Translations under genes and position numbers: made by a program | Assembly: GCA_047602575.1 (NCBI GenBank) | Contig: JASGGY010000003.1 | Span: forward strand, 868,001-932,000 | Length of the DNA: 64,000 bases | Direction of reading: 5' to 3' | DNA from: UBA1366 sp047602575 | GTDB lineage: Bacteria > Bacillota > Clostridia > Oscillospirales > Ruminococcaceae | In this document: positions 25,066 through 33,752 of the stretch, piece after piece | Layout of the letters: every line of letters starts with the position of its first letter | Numbering within the stretch: the stretch's first letter is position 1 | The notes under the pieces: model-generated | Databases searched by the model: none | Told to the model about the DNA's origin: nothing | What the model saw: the letters and a program-made list of their open reading frames with translations, nothing else

Positions 25066-27042
25066 TTGAAACCAAAAAACACCGGCAAGAGTCTGATCAT
25101 CTACCTGCTCATTGCAGCGGCGCTCATCGCGGCGTTTGTCTTTGCGCTCAAGAGCCTCGCGCCCAGCGACAAGGATACGGAATATTCCACCATCATGCAG
25201 GAATTCGACACCCTTCAGGTCAAGGAGTTCACCTTCAACCTCGGCACGGGCAAGCTGGAATATACGCTCAAAGACGGCTCGGAAGCCAAAACCTACACCG
25301 TGCCCAACGTCGCCCTCTTCGTGCAGGATGTTCTGGGAACGGGCGAAAGCAGCTACCGCCAGCTTTATAACAAGGCAAACCCCGATGCGCCGCTGGTCTA
25401 TTCTCTGATCAAGGTCAAGGACAGCAGTGTGCTACTCAACCTTGTGCCGACCTTGCTGCTTGTGGGTCTGACGGTTGCCGTGCTGATTTATATGATGAAA
25501 TCCGCGGGCGGCGGCGGAAAGCTTAATTCCTTCGGCAAATCCAACGCCAAGCAGCACATGAATACCGGCAAGAAAGCCACCTTTGACGACGTGGCAGGCG
25601 CAGACGAGGAAAAAGAGGAGCTTGCGGAAATCGTCGAGTTTTTGAAGGACAGAAAAAAATTCAACGACATCGGTGCGCGCGTACCCAAGGGCGTGCTGCT
25701 GCTCGGACCTCCCGGTACGGGCAAAACCCTCCTTGCGCGGGCGGTTGCCGGCGAGGCGGGCGTGCCGTTCTTCTCGATCTCCGGCTCTGACTTTGTGGAA
25801 ATGTTCGTGGGCGTGGGCGCTTCGCGCGTGCGCGATCTGTTTGAACAGGCAAAGAAAAGCGCGCCGGCGATTATCTTCATTGACGAAATCGACGCAGTCG
25901 GCAGACACCGCGGCGCGGGGCTTGGCGGCGGTCACGACGAGCGCGAACAAACCCTTAACCAACTGCTCGTGGAAATGGACGGCTTTGCGCCCAACGCGGG
26001 CATCATCGTCATGGCGGCGACCAACCGCCGCGACATCCTCGATCCGGCGCTGCTGCGTCCGGGACGGTTTGACCGGCAGATTCTGGTTGATTACCCCGAT
26101 GTCAAGGGACGCGAGGAGATTCTGAAAATCCACACCCGCAACAAGCCGCTTGCGCCGGACGTGAGCCTGAAAACCACCGCGCAGTCCACCGTCGGCTTCA
26201 CAGGCGCAGATCTCGAAAACCTTGTCAACGAAGCGAGCCTGCTTGCCGCACGCAAGAACCGCAAAGCCATCACCCGCGCGGATATGGAGGAAGCGGCAAT
26301 CAAGGTCATCGCGGGTCCCGAAAAGAAATCGCGCGTTGTCACCCCACAGGAAAAGAACCTGACGGCTTACCACGAGGGCGGCCATGCGGTGTTGACGTAT
26401 CACCTCAAAACGCAGGATAAGGTGCATCAGGTATCGATCATCCCGCGCGGACACGCGGGCGGATTTACCATGTCGCTGCCGGAGAAGGACAAATCGTACG
26501 TGAGCAAGAACGAAATGTACGAGAGCATCGTGGTGCTGCTGGGCGGGCGCGTGGCGGAGAAAATCATTCTCGACGACATCTCCACCGGTGCTTCCAACGA
26601 TCTTGAGCGCGCAACGCAGACCGCGCGCAACATGGTCACACGCTACGGCTTCAGCGAAAAGCTCGGTCCGGTTGTCTACGGTCAGGGCGAGCACGAGGTA
26701 TTCCTGGGACGGGATTATAGCAATGCGCCCAGCTATTCCGAAAACATCGCCGCGGAAATCGACAGCGAAATCCGCACCATCATCGAGGACAGCTTCCAGA
26801 AAGCGGAGGATCTGCTCAGCGAGCATCTTGACCAGCTACATCTGGTGGCGAAATACCTGCTCAAGTTCGAGAAAATTGACGCGGAGGATTTCCGTAAGCT
26901 GATGGAGGGCGAGCTTGACCCACACATCTTCGACGAGCCGGCAACGCCTCCCACCGACGGCACGCCCGATGAACCAGCGCTCACCGAGTCGGAAAAGCCC
27001 CACAAAACGCCCCGCATCGGCGGCGAACCGAGTCTGGCATAA
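25066..27042 (+). CDS. ftsH: ATP-dependent zinc metalloprotease FtsH
   Basis: A 658-residue membrane-bound AAA+ protease for quality control of membrane proteins. It has transmembrane helices at about 9-27 and 123-144, Walker A GPPGTGKT (214-221), Walker B IIFIDEIDAVG, the second region of homology ending RPGRFDRQI, and the zinc site HEGGH (436-440). The start is TTG 25066, with CGGAG seven bases before it. The C-terminal ~40 residues form a proline- and threonine-rich tail. It is the last gene of the operon, closed by a strong terminator. Confidence 0.97.
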   Translation: MKPKNTGKSLIIYLLIAAALIAAFVFALKSLAPSDKDTEYSTIMQEFDTLQVKEFTFNLGTGKLEYTLKDGSEAKTYTVPNVALFVQDVLGTGESSYRQLYNKANPDAPLVYSLIKVKDSSVLLNLVPTLLLVGLTVAVLIYMMKSAGGGGKLNSFGKSNAKQHMNTGKKATFDDVAGADEEKEELAEIVEFLKDRKKFNDIGARVPKGVLLLGPPGTGKTLLARAVAGEAGVPFFSISGSDFVEMFVGVGASRVRDLFEQAKKSAPAIIFIDEIDAVGRHRGAGLGGGHDEREQTLNQLLVEMDGFAPNAGIIVMAATNRRDILDPALLRPGRFDRQILVDYPDVKGREEILKIHTRNKPLAPDVSLKTTAQSTVGFTGADLENLVNEASLLAARKNRKAITRADMEEAAIKVIAGPEKKSRVVTPQEKNLTAYHEGGHAVLTYHLKTQDKVHQVSIIPRGHAGGFTMSLPEKDKSYVSKNEMYESIVVLLGGRVAEKIILDDISTGASNDLERATQTARNMVTRYGFSEKLGPVVYGQGEHEVFLGRDYSNAPSYSENIAAEIDSEIRTIIEDSFQKAEDLLSEHLDQLHLVAKYLLKFEKIDAEDFRKLMEGELDPHIFDEPATPPTDGTPDEPALTESEKPHKTPRIGGEPSLA

Positions 27043-27048
27043 AAAATC

Positions 27049-27092
27049 AACGCATCTCTGCGGTTATTCCCGCAAAGATGCGTTTTATTTTT
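27049..27092 (+). terminator. Terminator of the gdpP-ftsH operon
   Basis: AACGCATCT (27049-27057) pairs with AGATGCGTT (27076-27084), with an inner GCGG/CCGC stem. TTTTATTTTT follows. Confidence 0.9.
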
Positions 27093-27101
27093 GGGAATTC
27101 G

Positions 27102-27473
27102 TCAGCGCCAGCATTCAAAAACGCCGCTGCCGCGCGCGTAAACGCGGCGAACCGGCACGCTGCCCAGATACAACCCCTGCACGGAAACAGCGCACAGTCG
27201 CAGATTGAACAGTTCCGCCGTCGTGTACGGATACCCGTCGTTGATAGGTGCGTTGAGTTTGAAAATCCGCCCCCGCCCGTAATTCCCCCGCATCGCGAAC
27301 GCCTCCGACGGGCGTGCGGTGTCCGGAATCGGATACCCGCCGGCACGTGCTGTGACCCGAAACATCGCCGGGGTGTAAAGGCTTGTAAAATCAGGCGGCA
27401 CAGACGGCTTTGAACCGTCGGCATACGGATACCCGCCGTTCTCCGTCGGGTCAAGCACAAAGCTAACAAGCAT
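27102..27473 (-). CDS. Hypothetical protein with GYP-containing repeats
   Basis: A 123-residue protein with no match I recognise. Three similar stretches are visible: GGYPYADGSKP, GGYPIPDTARP and DGYPYTTAELF. They suggest a short-repeat or beta-rich binding protein. No signal peptide is visible. The start at 27473 is chosen because AGGAGG is seven bases upstream; an ATG two codons earlier is too close to it. It follows the beta-helix-like gene by 12 nt and probably is co-transcribed. The pair resembles structural proteins of phage tails or related particles, but no other phage genes are nearby. Confidence 0.7.
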   Translation of the reverse strand: MLVSFVLDPTENGGYPYADGSKPSVPPDFTSLYTPAMFRVTARAGGYPIPDTARPSEAFAMRGNYGRGRIFKLNAPINDGYPYTTAELFNLRLCAVSVQGLYLGSVPVRRVYARGSGVFECWR

Positions 27474-27485
27474 TGCCATACCTCC

Positions 27486-28397
27486 TTACACCACCGGAAA
27501 GCCGATGCCGTTGAGGTACGTCTTGCTCTTACACTGCGCGGTCGTCAGCCCAAAGCAATTCGTGCTCGGCGTTGCCGAAAAGGTCGTTGCCGGTGCAAGC
27601 TCCCTGTCGTAGAACACAACCGCCGTCGCCGTGTTCGCGACGTTAGTTCCGGTAAAGGAAATCGCGGGAATGTTGGCAACTTCCACCGCAAAATAACTCA
27701 GCCCGATGTTTGACGCAAGATAGAGCGCCGCGATGCTGCCGTTGGGGACGGCATTGGCGGCAGCGGTGATTTTCCCGCGGATCGAGCAGGCATTCATGTA
27801 ATGGGCGGCTTGTGTCGTGGTCACTGTATTCATCAGCAGGAATCCCGTGTTGTAGGTCAGCCCGGAAACGTCGAGGTAGAAGTTTGTATTCACCGCTGTC
27901 AGAAAATCAATCGGTATGGGCTTTGCTGAATGCGTTTCGAGGCTGATTGTGCAGGTGTCAAGCGCGACGTTTTCGGGGCGGAAGATGGCTTTGGTATAAT
28001 TGTTCGGGTCGGAAATCCGGATTTGGAAGTCGCAGTTGACGGCTGTTACCGCGAGGGTGTTTGTGGAAGCGAACAGCAGTGGGCTGCTTCCGGATGCGAA
28101 CGGAACGCAGAGCAAATTGCGGATGCTGAGATTCTTAACGGTCATTGCGCTGGTGATATAAATGCACGCGCTGTTGGTCATTGTGGAAACATAGTTGAAA
28201 TAGATGTTCATCAGCGCAAAGCCGTCGCCGTCGATCTCTTTTGCGGCAAGTGTTGCCGGTGTCCAGCTGCCGTTGTTATAAGCCGCCGCGTCGATGTCGT
28301 TCATCAGCTTGTAATAAGATGCGCTGCTGTTGATGGCGCGGAACTCCGCAATGGTTGTGACCTGATAAGGGTCTGCCTGTGTGCCTGTGCCGAGCAT
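27486..28397 (-). CDS. Beta-helix/GLUG-like protein, possibly phage-tail-derived
   Basis: A 303-residue protein beginning MLGTGTQADPYQVTTIAEF. This G-x-G-x-x-x-x-P-Y-x-I-x-T-x-x-E-F opening, followed by YYKLMNDIDAA, is typical of right-handed beta-helix or GLUG-type repeat proteins found on phage tails and cell surfaces. The body is rich in N, T and S with short beta-strand-like repeats. It has no signal peptide. ATG 28397 is chosen because AAAGGA precedes it; the longer frame upstream lacks a site. It lies alone with the next small gene between ftsH and blaI, so the unit may be a domesticated phage gene pair. Function not determined. Confidence 0.7.
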   Translation of the reverse strand: MLGTGTQADPYQVTTIAEFRAINSSASYYKLMNDIDAAAYNNGSWTPATLAAKEIDGDGFALMNIYFNYVSTMTNSACIYITSAMTVKNLSIRNLLCVPFASGSSPLLFASTNTLAVTAVNCDFQIRISDPNNYTKAIFRPENVALDTCTISLETHSAKPIPIDFLTAVNTNFYLDVSGLTYNTGFLLMNTVTTTQAAHYMNACSIRGKITAAANAVPNGSIAALYLASNIGLSYFAVEVANIPAISFTGTNVANTATAVVFYDRELAPATTFSATPSTNCFGLTTAQCKSKTYLNGIGFPVV

Positions 28398-28451
28398 AAA
28401 ATCATTCCTTTCAAAAAAGCGTTCTACTATACCCGCCTTTTTATAGGAAAA

Positions 28452-28471
28452 GTTGCACACAAATGTGCAAC
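28452..28471. promoter_or_regulatory. Perfect palindrome upstream of the beta-helix-like gene
   Basis: GTTGCACA (28452-28459), CAAA, TGTGCAAC (28464-28471): an eight-pair inverted repeat located 55 bases before the ATG at 28397. A possible minus-strand promoter (TTGTCG-N17-TATAAA) lies just upstream. It could be an operator or, with TTTT after it on the minus strand, a short attenuator. Confidence 0.5.
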
Positions 28472-28557
28472 CGGCAAAAATTTTATAGAAATAATTGACG
28501 CCGCCGACAAGCATGGCATTTCATAGAAACTAAATTTTAAAAATGCAGAAAATCCGC

Positions 28558-28608
28558 TTGACAATTCCAGACTATTGTGATAGTATAACAATATACTATT
28601 ATAGTAGT
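28558..28608 (+). promoter_or_regulatory. blaI promoter with two dyad operators
   Basis: TTGACA (28558-28563), 17-base spacer and TAGTAT (28581-28586). Two dyads overlap and follow it: ACTAT-TGTG-ATAGT (28571-28584) and ACTATTATAGT (28595-28605). This layout fits autorepression by the BlaI-type protein encoded next. Confidence 0.75.
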
Positions 28609-28623
28609 CTGGAGATGATTTTT

Positions 28624-28980
28624 ATGGAACCGATTAAGCTGTATGACAGCGAACTGAAGCTCATGGAGCTGCTCTGGCGGGAGGGTGCGATCTCCGCCAA
28701 GCAAATCAGCGTGCTTGCACAAAAGGAAATCGGCTGGAACAAAAACACGACCTACACCGTCATCAAAAAGCTGATTGACAAGGCGCTTGTTCGGCGGGAA
28801 GATCCGGGATTTCTTTGCCGAGCACTGATTTCAAGAGATGCGGTGCAGAAAGGCGAAACCGAGCGGCTGATTGACAAGTTGTGGGGCGGGTCAAAAAAGG
28901 CGTTTTTCGCCGCGTTCATCGACGAGCATCTGTCGCCCGATGAAATCAACGAGCTGAAAAATCTGATCGAAAAGAAGTGA
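28624..28980 (+). CDS. BlaI/MecI-family transcriptional repressor
   Basis: A 118-residue winged-helix protein. It opens MEPIKLYDSELKLMELLWRE and continues with AISAKQISVLAQKEIGWNKN and TTYTVIKKLIDKALVRRED, the Penicillinase_R (BlaI/MecI/CopY) pattern, and ends with a dimerisation helix. These repressors are inactivated when a partner BlaR1-type membrane peptidase is triggered. The start ATG 28624 is behind GGAG. Two dyads lie over its promoter, and its stop overlaps the region of the next start, indicating co-translation. Confidence 0.92.
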   Translation: MEPIKLYDSELKLMELLWREGAISAKQISVLAQKEIGWNKNTTYTVIKKLIDKALVRREDPGFLCRALISRDAVQKGETERLIDKLWGGSKKAFFAAFIDEHLSPDEINELKNLIEKK

Positions 28981-28985
28981 CGACG

Positions 28986-29912
28986 ATGCTATCCGAAGCC
29001 TTCTACTGGGTGCTCAACATCAGCATGATTGGCGGCGCAACGGGGCTTGCTGTGGCGTTGCTGCGAAAAATCCCGCGGCTGCCCCGCTTTGCGGCGTATC
29101 TGCTTTGGCTTCTGCCGCTGATTCGGTTATGGGTTCCGTTCGGTGTCGCAAACCGCTTCAGTCTGCTCAGCTTCATCTCGCAGTACGCGACGAAAACGGT
29201 GGTGATCTGGGAGGAAGCCCCCGGCGCACCCGACATCACCATGACCAACAGCCTTCAGGCAGCCGAACGCTACTTCCCCATCACCTATAAAACGGATTTG
29301 CTCAAGAACATCTTCGGGGTGGCTTCCGCGGTCTGGGCAGTCATTGCCGCCGCTGCGATCCTGACCTGCGTTTTTCTGTACGCGCTAACAAAGCGGGAGC
29401 TGCGCGACGCGAAGCATTTCCGGGATAACATCTGGATTTCCGGTAAGATAACCGCACCGGCGGTTTATGGGATTTTTAAACCGAAAATCATCCTGCCAAG
29501 CTGGATCACCGAACAGGACCTGCCCTATATTCTGGCGCATGAACGGGTACACATCCGCCGGCGGGATAATTTCTGGCGGATGGCTGCGGTGATCACAGCC
29601 TGCGTGCATTGGTTTAACCCGCTGGTATGGAGTTTTCTGCGGCTGTTCTTTTCGGATATGGAGCTTGCCTGCGACACCAAAGCCGTGAAAATGCTGGAGC
29701 AACCCCAGCGCGCAAAGGCTTATGCCGCTGCACTGCTCCGCTGTGCCGCCGGAAAAAGCTATTTCGTGAGCGCCTTCAGCGGGGCGAAAACAAGGGTCCG
29801 CATCGAGAACATCCTGTCTTATCAAAAACTGACATTCGCATCGGCACTGGCTTTCGGCGTGTTCCTTGCCGCCGTCGCCTTTGTGCTGATCACCAACGCC
29901 GTGGGAGGGTAA
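28986..29912 (+). CDS. BlaR1-like M56 family membrane metallopeptidase
   Basis: A 308-residue integral membrane protein with helices at about 5-25, 35-52 and 112-135, one near the C-terminus, and an M56 zinc peptidase motif HERVH (185-189) in LAHERVHIRRRD. Next comes the HWFNPLVW segment, then DMELACDTKAV with the third ligand region. It lacks the C-terminal penicillin-binding sensor domain of true BlaR1, so beta-lactam sensing is not implied. ATG 28986 matches the family N-terminus (MLSEAFYWVLNISM); GTG 28977 is an alternative that overlaps the blaI stop. It likely cleaves or triggers loss of the BlaI repressor. Confidence 0.88.
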   Translation: MLSEAFYWVLNISMIGGATGLAVALLRKIPRLPRFAAYLLWLLPLIRLWVPFGVANRFSLLSFISQYATKTVVIWEEAPGAPDITMTNSLQAAERYFPITYKTDLLKNIFGVASAVWAVIAAAAILTCVFLYALTKRELRDAKHFRDNIWISGKITAPAVYGIFKPKIILPSWITEQDLPYILAHERVHIRRRDNFWRMAAVITACVHWFNPLVWSFLRLFFSDMELACDTKAVKMLEQPQRAKAYAAALLRCAAGKSYFVSAFSGAKTRVRIENILSYQKLTFASALAFGVFLAAVAFVLITNAVGG

Positions 29913-29916
29913 TGGA

Positions 29917-31797
29917 ATGAAAAAGACAATTTGCTGCGCGGTTCTGTGCATGGCGCTGTTGACCGCCTGCACCCCCGCACAAACAGAGCAGACCGGCACA
30001 GACACGCCACGCAACAACGGCACAGCCACAACGCTGTCAACCAACAACCTGATTCCGGCTGCCGCACATACCATGACCGTTTCTTATGCAGATGATACCG
30101 ATCCCGACAATGCGCAGGAGAAAAAATCATATGTTGCCGACCAGGAGCAATATCGGCAGTTCTGCGACCTGCTCGGCACGGCTGACGCTGTGGAGTTGAC
30201 AGATACCGATGCGCTTTCGTTTTCGTACAGCAAGAATCCGGGCGCGGCGGTTCTTTCTGTCACATTCGACACCGGCGAAGTGCTGTTTATTGATGCAGAA
30301 GGTGTCATCAGCTGTTATCCTGAGCAGATACGTTCAGCGCCGCTCCCCGGTCCAACCCGCTATTTTGTTTCAGACGATGTCATTCATCAGCTTCAAAGAA
30401 TCCTGATCCCCGACTTTGAGAAAGTTTATTGTGCGATTCCGATGGATAGCAAGTATGTGAAAACGGAGGACGTCAACCCCGGAAACGTTGATGAAATTTC
30501 GTTTTTCCTGCCGCAGGGGCGTAAGATTTACGCCGTATCCGACGGGTTCATCGCTCTGAACCGCGTCTGGGGCGGAGATGAAGCGCATTCATTCCTGCGC
30601 ACCGTAAAATATGACAAGCATGGCAGCTTCCTGTGGTCACAGGATTATACGGACATCACGCTGCCGTTTTGGTGCTTCAGCAGCGGATGTATCGAAACCA
30701 AGGACGGAGGCTTTGCTTTTTACCTGACCGGTGAAATTTGGTATACCAGTGCGGGATCAGGGACTTCAGAAAATCAACAAGTCGCGGTGACAACGCCGTC
30801 CCGGCTGGTGAAATGCGATCATGACGGGCAGATCCTCTGGAACAATCAGATCGAATTCAAGGGCGGAAACGAGATTCAATGGATTGGTGAAACCCAAAAC
30901 GGTGCGATCCTGACCGCGGGGGTTTGCGAATCTGAGTACGTAGCATACGATGAGATCAACTGCATTACATCCGACACTGTGGATTTGTTATTGATGCGAT
31001 ACGAAAAAAACGGTGCGCACACAGAGAAAAAAATATTCGGCGGTACAGATTATGAGTCGTTCAGCGGTGCGTGCTATGCGCCGGAGGTAGGATGGGTTGT
31101 CTGGGGCTTTACACAATCCTGCGACAGGGATTTCACACAGCGAAAGGAAAAGGGTGAGATGCTGACCGGTGTGGAGTTTATGACCGTATTTGACGAGAAC
31201 ATCAACGAAAAAGGGCAGTATATTTTTGAGGGCGAGGAAGACCTCATAACGTCCTACGTGACAATCGCCGATCAACAGATTTATATCACTGGCACATTGA
31301 AATCCGCAGCAACCGCCAAATGCGGTGCCGGTAAGCAGGCAGTTGTTTTTAAGTTCAATCCGGACGCAACAGTTGCCGATTCTATCAGATTTCCCGTGTC
31401 AGACGTTATGGGGATTTATACCGCCGGCGACGGTACGCTCCTGCTCCCGTTCAGCTCACCAGCAAACGATGACACTTCAGCCGAATCGCAGGTTTACAAG
31501 CTGGATAAAAACCTTGCGGTGATCCAAACAATCCGCGACACCGCAGCCGGCGGTTATAGTTACACGCTGATCCCTACGGAAGATCACGGCTTTTTCACTG
31601 TTCAGTCGCAAAGCGTAAAATACCTGCCCCAGCCGCCCTGGATGAATCGTATCACGACGGATTCCATGACAATTTTAAGCCGATATGACGCTGCCGGAAC
31701 GCTGCTCTACCGGAAATCCTACGATAAAAACCATGAGGTGGAAACGATGGACACGGTGATCCCGCTTCTGGACGGACGGGTGGTTGTGGGGAGATAG
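29917..31797 (+). CDS. Large secreted lipoprotein of the BlaI/BlaR1 unit
   Basis: A 626-residue protein with a lipoprotein signal (MKKTICCAVLCMALLTACTP, lipidated Cys18). It probably consists of two parts: an N-terminal ~150-residue domain, and a C-terminal region with repeated blades of the style RLVKCDHDGQILWNNQIE, LLLMRYEKNGAHTEKKIFGG and AVVFKFNPDATVADSIRF. Those repeats suggest a beta-propeller. It starts 4 nt after the BlaR1-like gene, so the three genes form one unit. It may be the sensor or the target of this regulatory pair at the cell surface. Function not known. Confidence 0.82.
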   Translation: MKKTICCAVLCMALLTACTPAQTEQTGTDTPRNNGTATTLSTNNLIPAAAHTMTVSYADDTDPDNAQEKKSYVADQEQYRQFCDLLGTADAVELTDTDALSFSYSKNPGAAVLSVTFDTGEVLFIDAEGVISCYPEQIRSAPLPGPTRYFVSDDVIHQLQRILIPDFEKVYCAIPMDSKYVKTEDVNPGNVDEISFFLPQGRKIYAVSDGFIALNRVWGGDEAHSFLRTVKYDKHGSFLWSQDYTDITLPFWCFSSGCIETKDGGFAFYLTGEIWYTSAGSGTSENQQVAVTTPSRLVKCDHDGQILWNNQIEFKGGNEIQWIGETQNGAILTAGVCESEYVAYDEINCITSDTVDLLLMRYEKNGAHTEKKIFGGTDYESFSGACYAPEVGWVVWGFTQSCDRDFTQRKEKGEMLTGVEFMTVFDENINEKGQYIFEGEEDLITSYVTIADQQIYITGTLKSAATAKCGAGKQAVVFKFNPDATVADSIRFPVSDVMGIYTAGDGTLLLPFSSPANDDTSAESQVYKLDKNLAVIQTIRDTAAGGYSYTLIPTEDHGFFTVQSQSVKYLPQPPWMNRITTDSMTILSRYDAAGTLLYRKSYDKNHEVETMDTVIPLLDGRVVVGR

Positions 31798-31801
31798 CAC
31801 A

Positions 31802-31951
31802 TCATTCGCCGCCATCCGCTCTCTTTTGCAGCAGAATCGCGCCCGCCCGGTCTTCAATGATGACATCGCAACCGATCGTCATAAGCGGGCTGTGTCCGAC
31901 CTGCTTCCTCATTTCCGCAATGTAATCCGCCGAATTCGCCGCTGTGTTCAT
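31802..31951 (-). pseudogene. Truncated Nudix hydrolase remnant (N-terminal 49 codons)
   Basis: From an ATG at 31951, with AGGAG eleven bases upstream, a frame encodes MNTAANSADYIAEMRKQVGH and then SPLMTIGCDVIIEDRAGAIL before KRADGGE and a stop. This is the usual N-terminus of small Nudix hydrolases, in which an RRADNG-type segment leads to the Nudix box. Everything after that point, including the catalytic box, is missing. The neighbouring lipoprotein stop lies 4 nt away on the other strand. It looks like a gene cut by a rearrangement. Confidence 0.7.
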
Positions 31952-31988
31952 TATTTCTCACACTCCTAAGAATTGCGCGCATTGGTAT

Positions 31989-33200
31989 TTACCCTTGCCG
32001 CGTTGTAACGAAATCGCTTTTATCGCCGGCGTCGCTTTGTTTTTCGAAGCGTGCGTCCGGCGTTTTTGCTTTGATTTTCTTTATTTTCTGTAAAACCCGC
32101 ACCGCCAGCCACGCAGCCAGAAACGACGCGAAAATGGACAGCACGCTGACACACACGAACTTCCAGCTTGCACCGAACCGCACCTGATCAAAAAGCAATT
32201 GAAACGAAACCACAAAAAGATTGTGGATGACATAAGCGCCGAACGCGCAGCGCGCAAGAAGCCGCATGATCCCATTCGATTGGCTGCAGAGTTCCCTGAA
32301 AACCACGATTAGCCCGACAGAAAGAAACACCGCCATGAACGCTTCGTAAAAAGCCCACGAATCCCAGATTACCGACATGGCGGCTCTTATGAAAGAAACG
32401 TCGCTGAGATAAATCACCGCTGCCATGACGACACCGGCAGAAAACGTGATGAAGCCGACCCGCTTCGGCAGATTTTCAAAAAACCGGTGCCGAAATGCCA
32501 GAATTCCGGCAGCAAAAAACAAAACATACTGCGGTACGTGCGCAGGCTCCATGCCGATGACCCCAAACAGGTTGATCCACGTATCAATCGGAAAAATCAT
32601 TCTCGTAAAAAACGACAGCACCCCGACCGCTGCCGCCAACGCGAACAAATACCACACGCGGAACGCTCTGCACCGCTTGTTTTCTTTCACCTTAAAAAAG
32701 CGCATAATGACTGCATAAGCCAGCGCATACAAAAAAAGATTGACCATATACCAGCCGTGTTCATAAGTAACAATCCAAGTTCCCAAGTATGTATGGATGT
32801 AATAATCAATAAATCCGATGTGGGTCTGCGCGTGAAAATTCGCGGCAAGATAGAAATAGACCGGAACAATTACTGTCATGATCAACAAAACGGGAAGCAG
32901 CAGTCGTTTTGCTTTCTGCGAAATAAAGCATGCCGTCGTCCTGCCGGTAAAGGACTGCGGAATAAAATATCCGGAAATCATGAAGAACAAGCCCATGAAA
33001 AATGCGGCGTTGACCGCCATAAAATTCCCGAGCCAATCGGCTGTACCGTTTGCATTGTGATAAACCCATTCTCCGCCCGTCGGTCCGTAAGCCTGCGAGG
33101 TATGGTGCGCAATCACAAGGCAAGTCAGAAGCACTTTCAGATTGTCGAGGTAATCATACCGCTTTTTCGCCGCCGTATCCGTCACCGAAATTGATGCCAT
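31989..33200 (-). CDS. Acyltransferase-3 family membrane protein
   Basis: A 403-residue integral membrane protein with about ten hydrophobic helices. It begins with the family pattern RYDYLDNLKVLLTCLVIAHH (the His after the first helix is the proposed acyl-transfer residue), then GLFFMISGYFIPQSF with the FFMISGY motif. Such enzymes O-acylate surface sugars or glycolipids. ATG 33200 is preferred because CGGAG is eight bases upstream. The C-terminus is charged. It stands alone beside the tRNA cluster, with no clear promoter seen. Confidence 0.88.
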   Translation of the reverse strand: MASISVTDTAAKKRYDYLDNLKVLLTCLVIAHHTSQAYGPTGGEWVYHNANGTADWLGNFMAVNAAFFMGLFFMISGYFIPQSFTGRTTACFISQKAKRLLLPVLLIMTVIVPVYFYLAANFHAQTHIGFIDYYIHTYLGTWIVTYEHGWYMVNLFLYALAYAVIMRFFKVKENKRCRAFRVWYLFALAAAVGVLSFFTRMIFPIDTWINLFGVIGMEPAHVPQYVLFFAAGILAFRHRFFENLPKRVGFITFSAGVVMAAVIYLSDVSFIRAAMSVIWDSWAFYEAFMAVFLSVGLIVVFRELCSQSNGIMRLLARCAFGAYVIHNLFVVSFQLLFDQVRFGASWKFVCVSVLSIFASFLAAWLAVRVLQKIKKIKAKTPDARFEKQSDAGDKSDFVTTRQG

Positions 33201-33285
33201 TTCGTTCACTCCGCTTCTTTAATAAATGTATCCACATAAAAAGATAGAGATCAGATATCGTGTTAAACTTCAAAAATCTTTGAGC

Positions 33286-33320
33286 ATCTAACATCCAACA
33301 TCTAATCTCTAACTTCAAAC
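33286..33320. repeat. Five-heptad array next to tRNA-Trp
   Basis: ATCTAAC ATCCAAC ATCTAAT CTCTAAC TTCAAAC: five 7-base units abutting the 3' end of the tRNA-Trp gene at 33321. Confidence 0.7.
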
Positions 33321-33396
33321 TGGCAGGGGCAGAAGGATTTGAACCCTCGGCACGCGGTTTTGGAGACCGCTGCTCTACCGACTGAGCTATACCCCT
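33321..33396 (-). tRNA. tRNA-Trp (CCA)
   Basis: On the minus strand the gene starts AGGGGTATAGCTCAG. It has loop CTCCAAA (anticodon CCA), the T-arm GGGTTCAAATCC and an encoded 3' CCA. The seven-pair acceptor stem AGGGGTA/TGCCCCT closes it. Confidence 0.95.
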
Positions 33397-33400
33397 ATTT

Positions 33401-33477
33401 TGGTGGGCCATCGGGGACTCGAACCCAGGACCAACCGGTTATGAGCCGGTTGCTCTAACCAACTGAGCTAATGGCCC
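33401..33477 (-). tRNA. tRNA with CAT anticodon (Met elongator or Ile2)
   Basis: GGGCCATTAGCTCAG ... CGGCTCATAACCG (anticodon CAT) ... GGGTTCGAGTCCC, with CCA encoded. The CTCATAA loop fits both elongator tRNA-Met and the lysidine-modified tRNA-Ile2 that TilS acts on. I cannot separate the two by eye. Confidence 0.9.
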
Positions 33478-33555
33478 ATTAAACAAAGAAACAAGCCCCT
33501 TGTTTGCACTGAGCTTGATTTCTTCTTCCTTGGCAACCGTGGTCGCAAGGCAACA

Positions 33556-33630
33556 TGGTGACCCGTACGAGAATCGAACTCGTGTTGCCGGCGTGAGAGG
33601 CCGGAGTCTTAACCGCTTGACCAACGGGCC
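33556..33630 (-). tRNA. tRNA-Glu (CTC)
   Basis: GGCCCGTTGGTCAAGCGG opening, anticodon loop CTCTCAC (CTC), T-arm GAGTTCGATTCTC, encoded CCA. It lies 78 bases before the CAT tRNA in the same transcript. Confidence 0.93.
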
Positions 33631-33635
33631 GGATA

Positions 33636-33711
33636 TGGTGCACCATCGGGGACTCGAACCCAGGACCCACTGATTAAGAGTCAGTTGCTCTACCGACTGA
33701 GCTAATGGTGC
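33636..33711 (-). tRNA. tRNA-Lys (CTT)
   Basis: GCACCATTAGCTCAGTCGG opening, anticodon loop CTCTTAA (CTT), T-arm GGGTTCGAGTCCC, encoded CCA. Between it and 5S lies a perfect 11-pair hairpin, CGGATATATTC/GAATATATCCG (33718-33746), probably a processing signal. Confidence 0.93.
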
Positions 33712-33752
33712 ATAATGCGGATATATTCACGGTTTGAATATATCCGGTTCGT

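Noticed and set aside
25432..26826. 464-codon open frame opposite ftsH
   Set aside because: Shadow frame of a certain gene, with no motifs or ribosome binding site.
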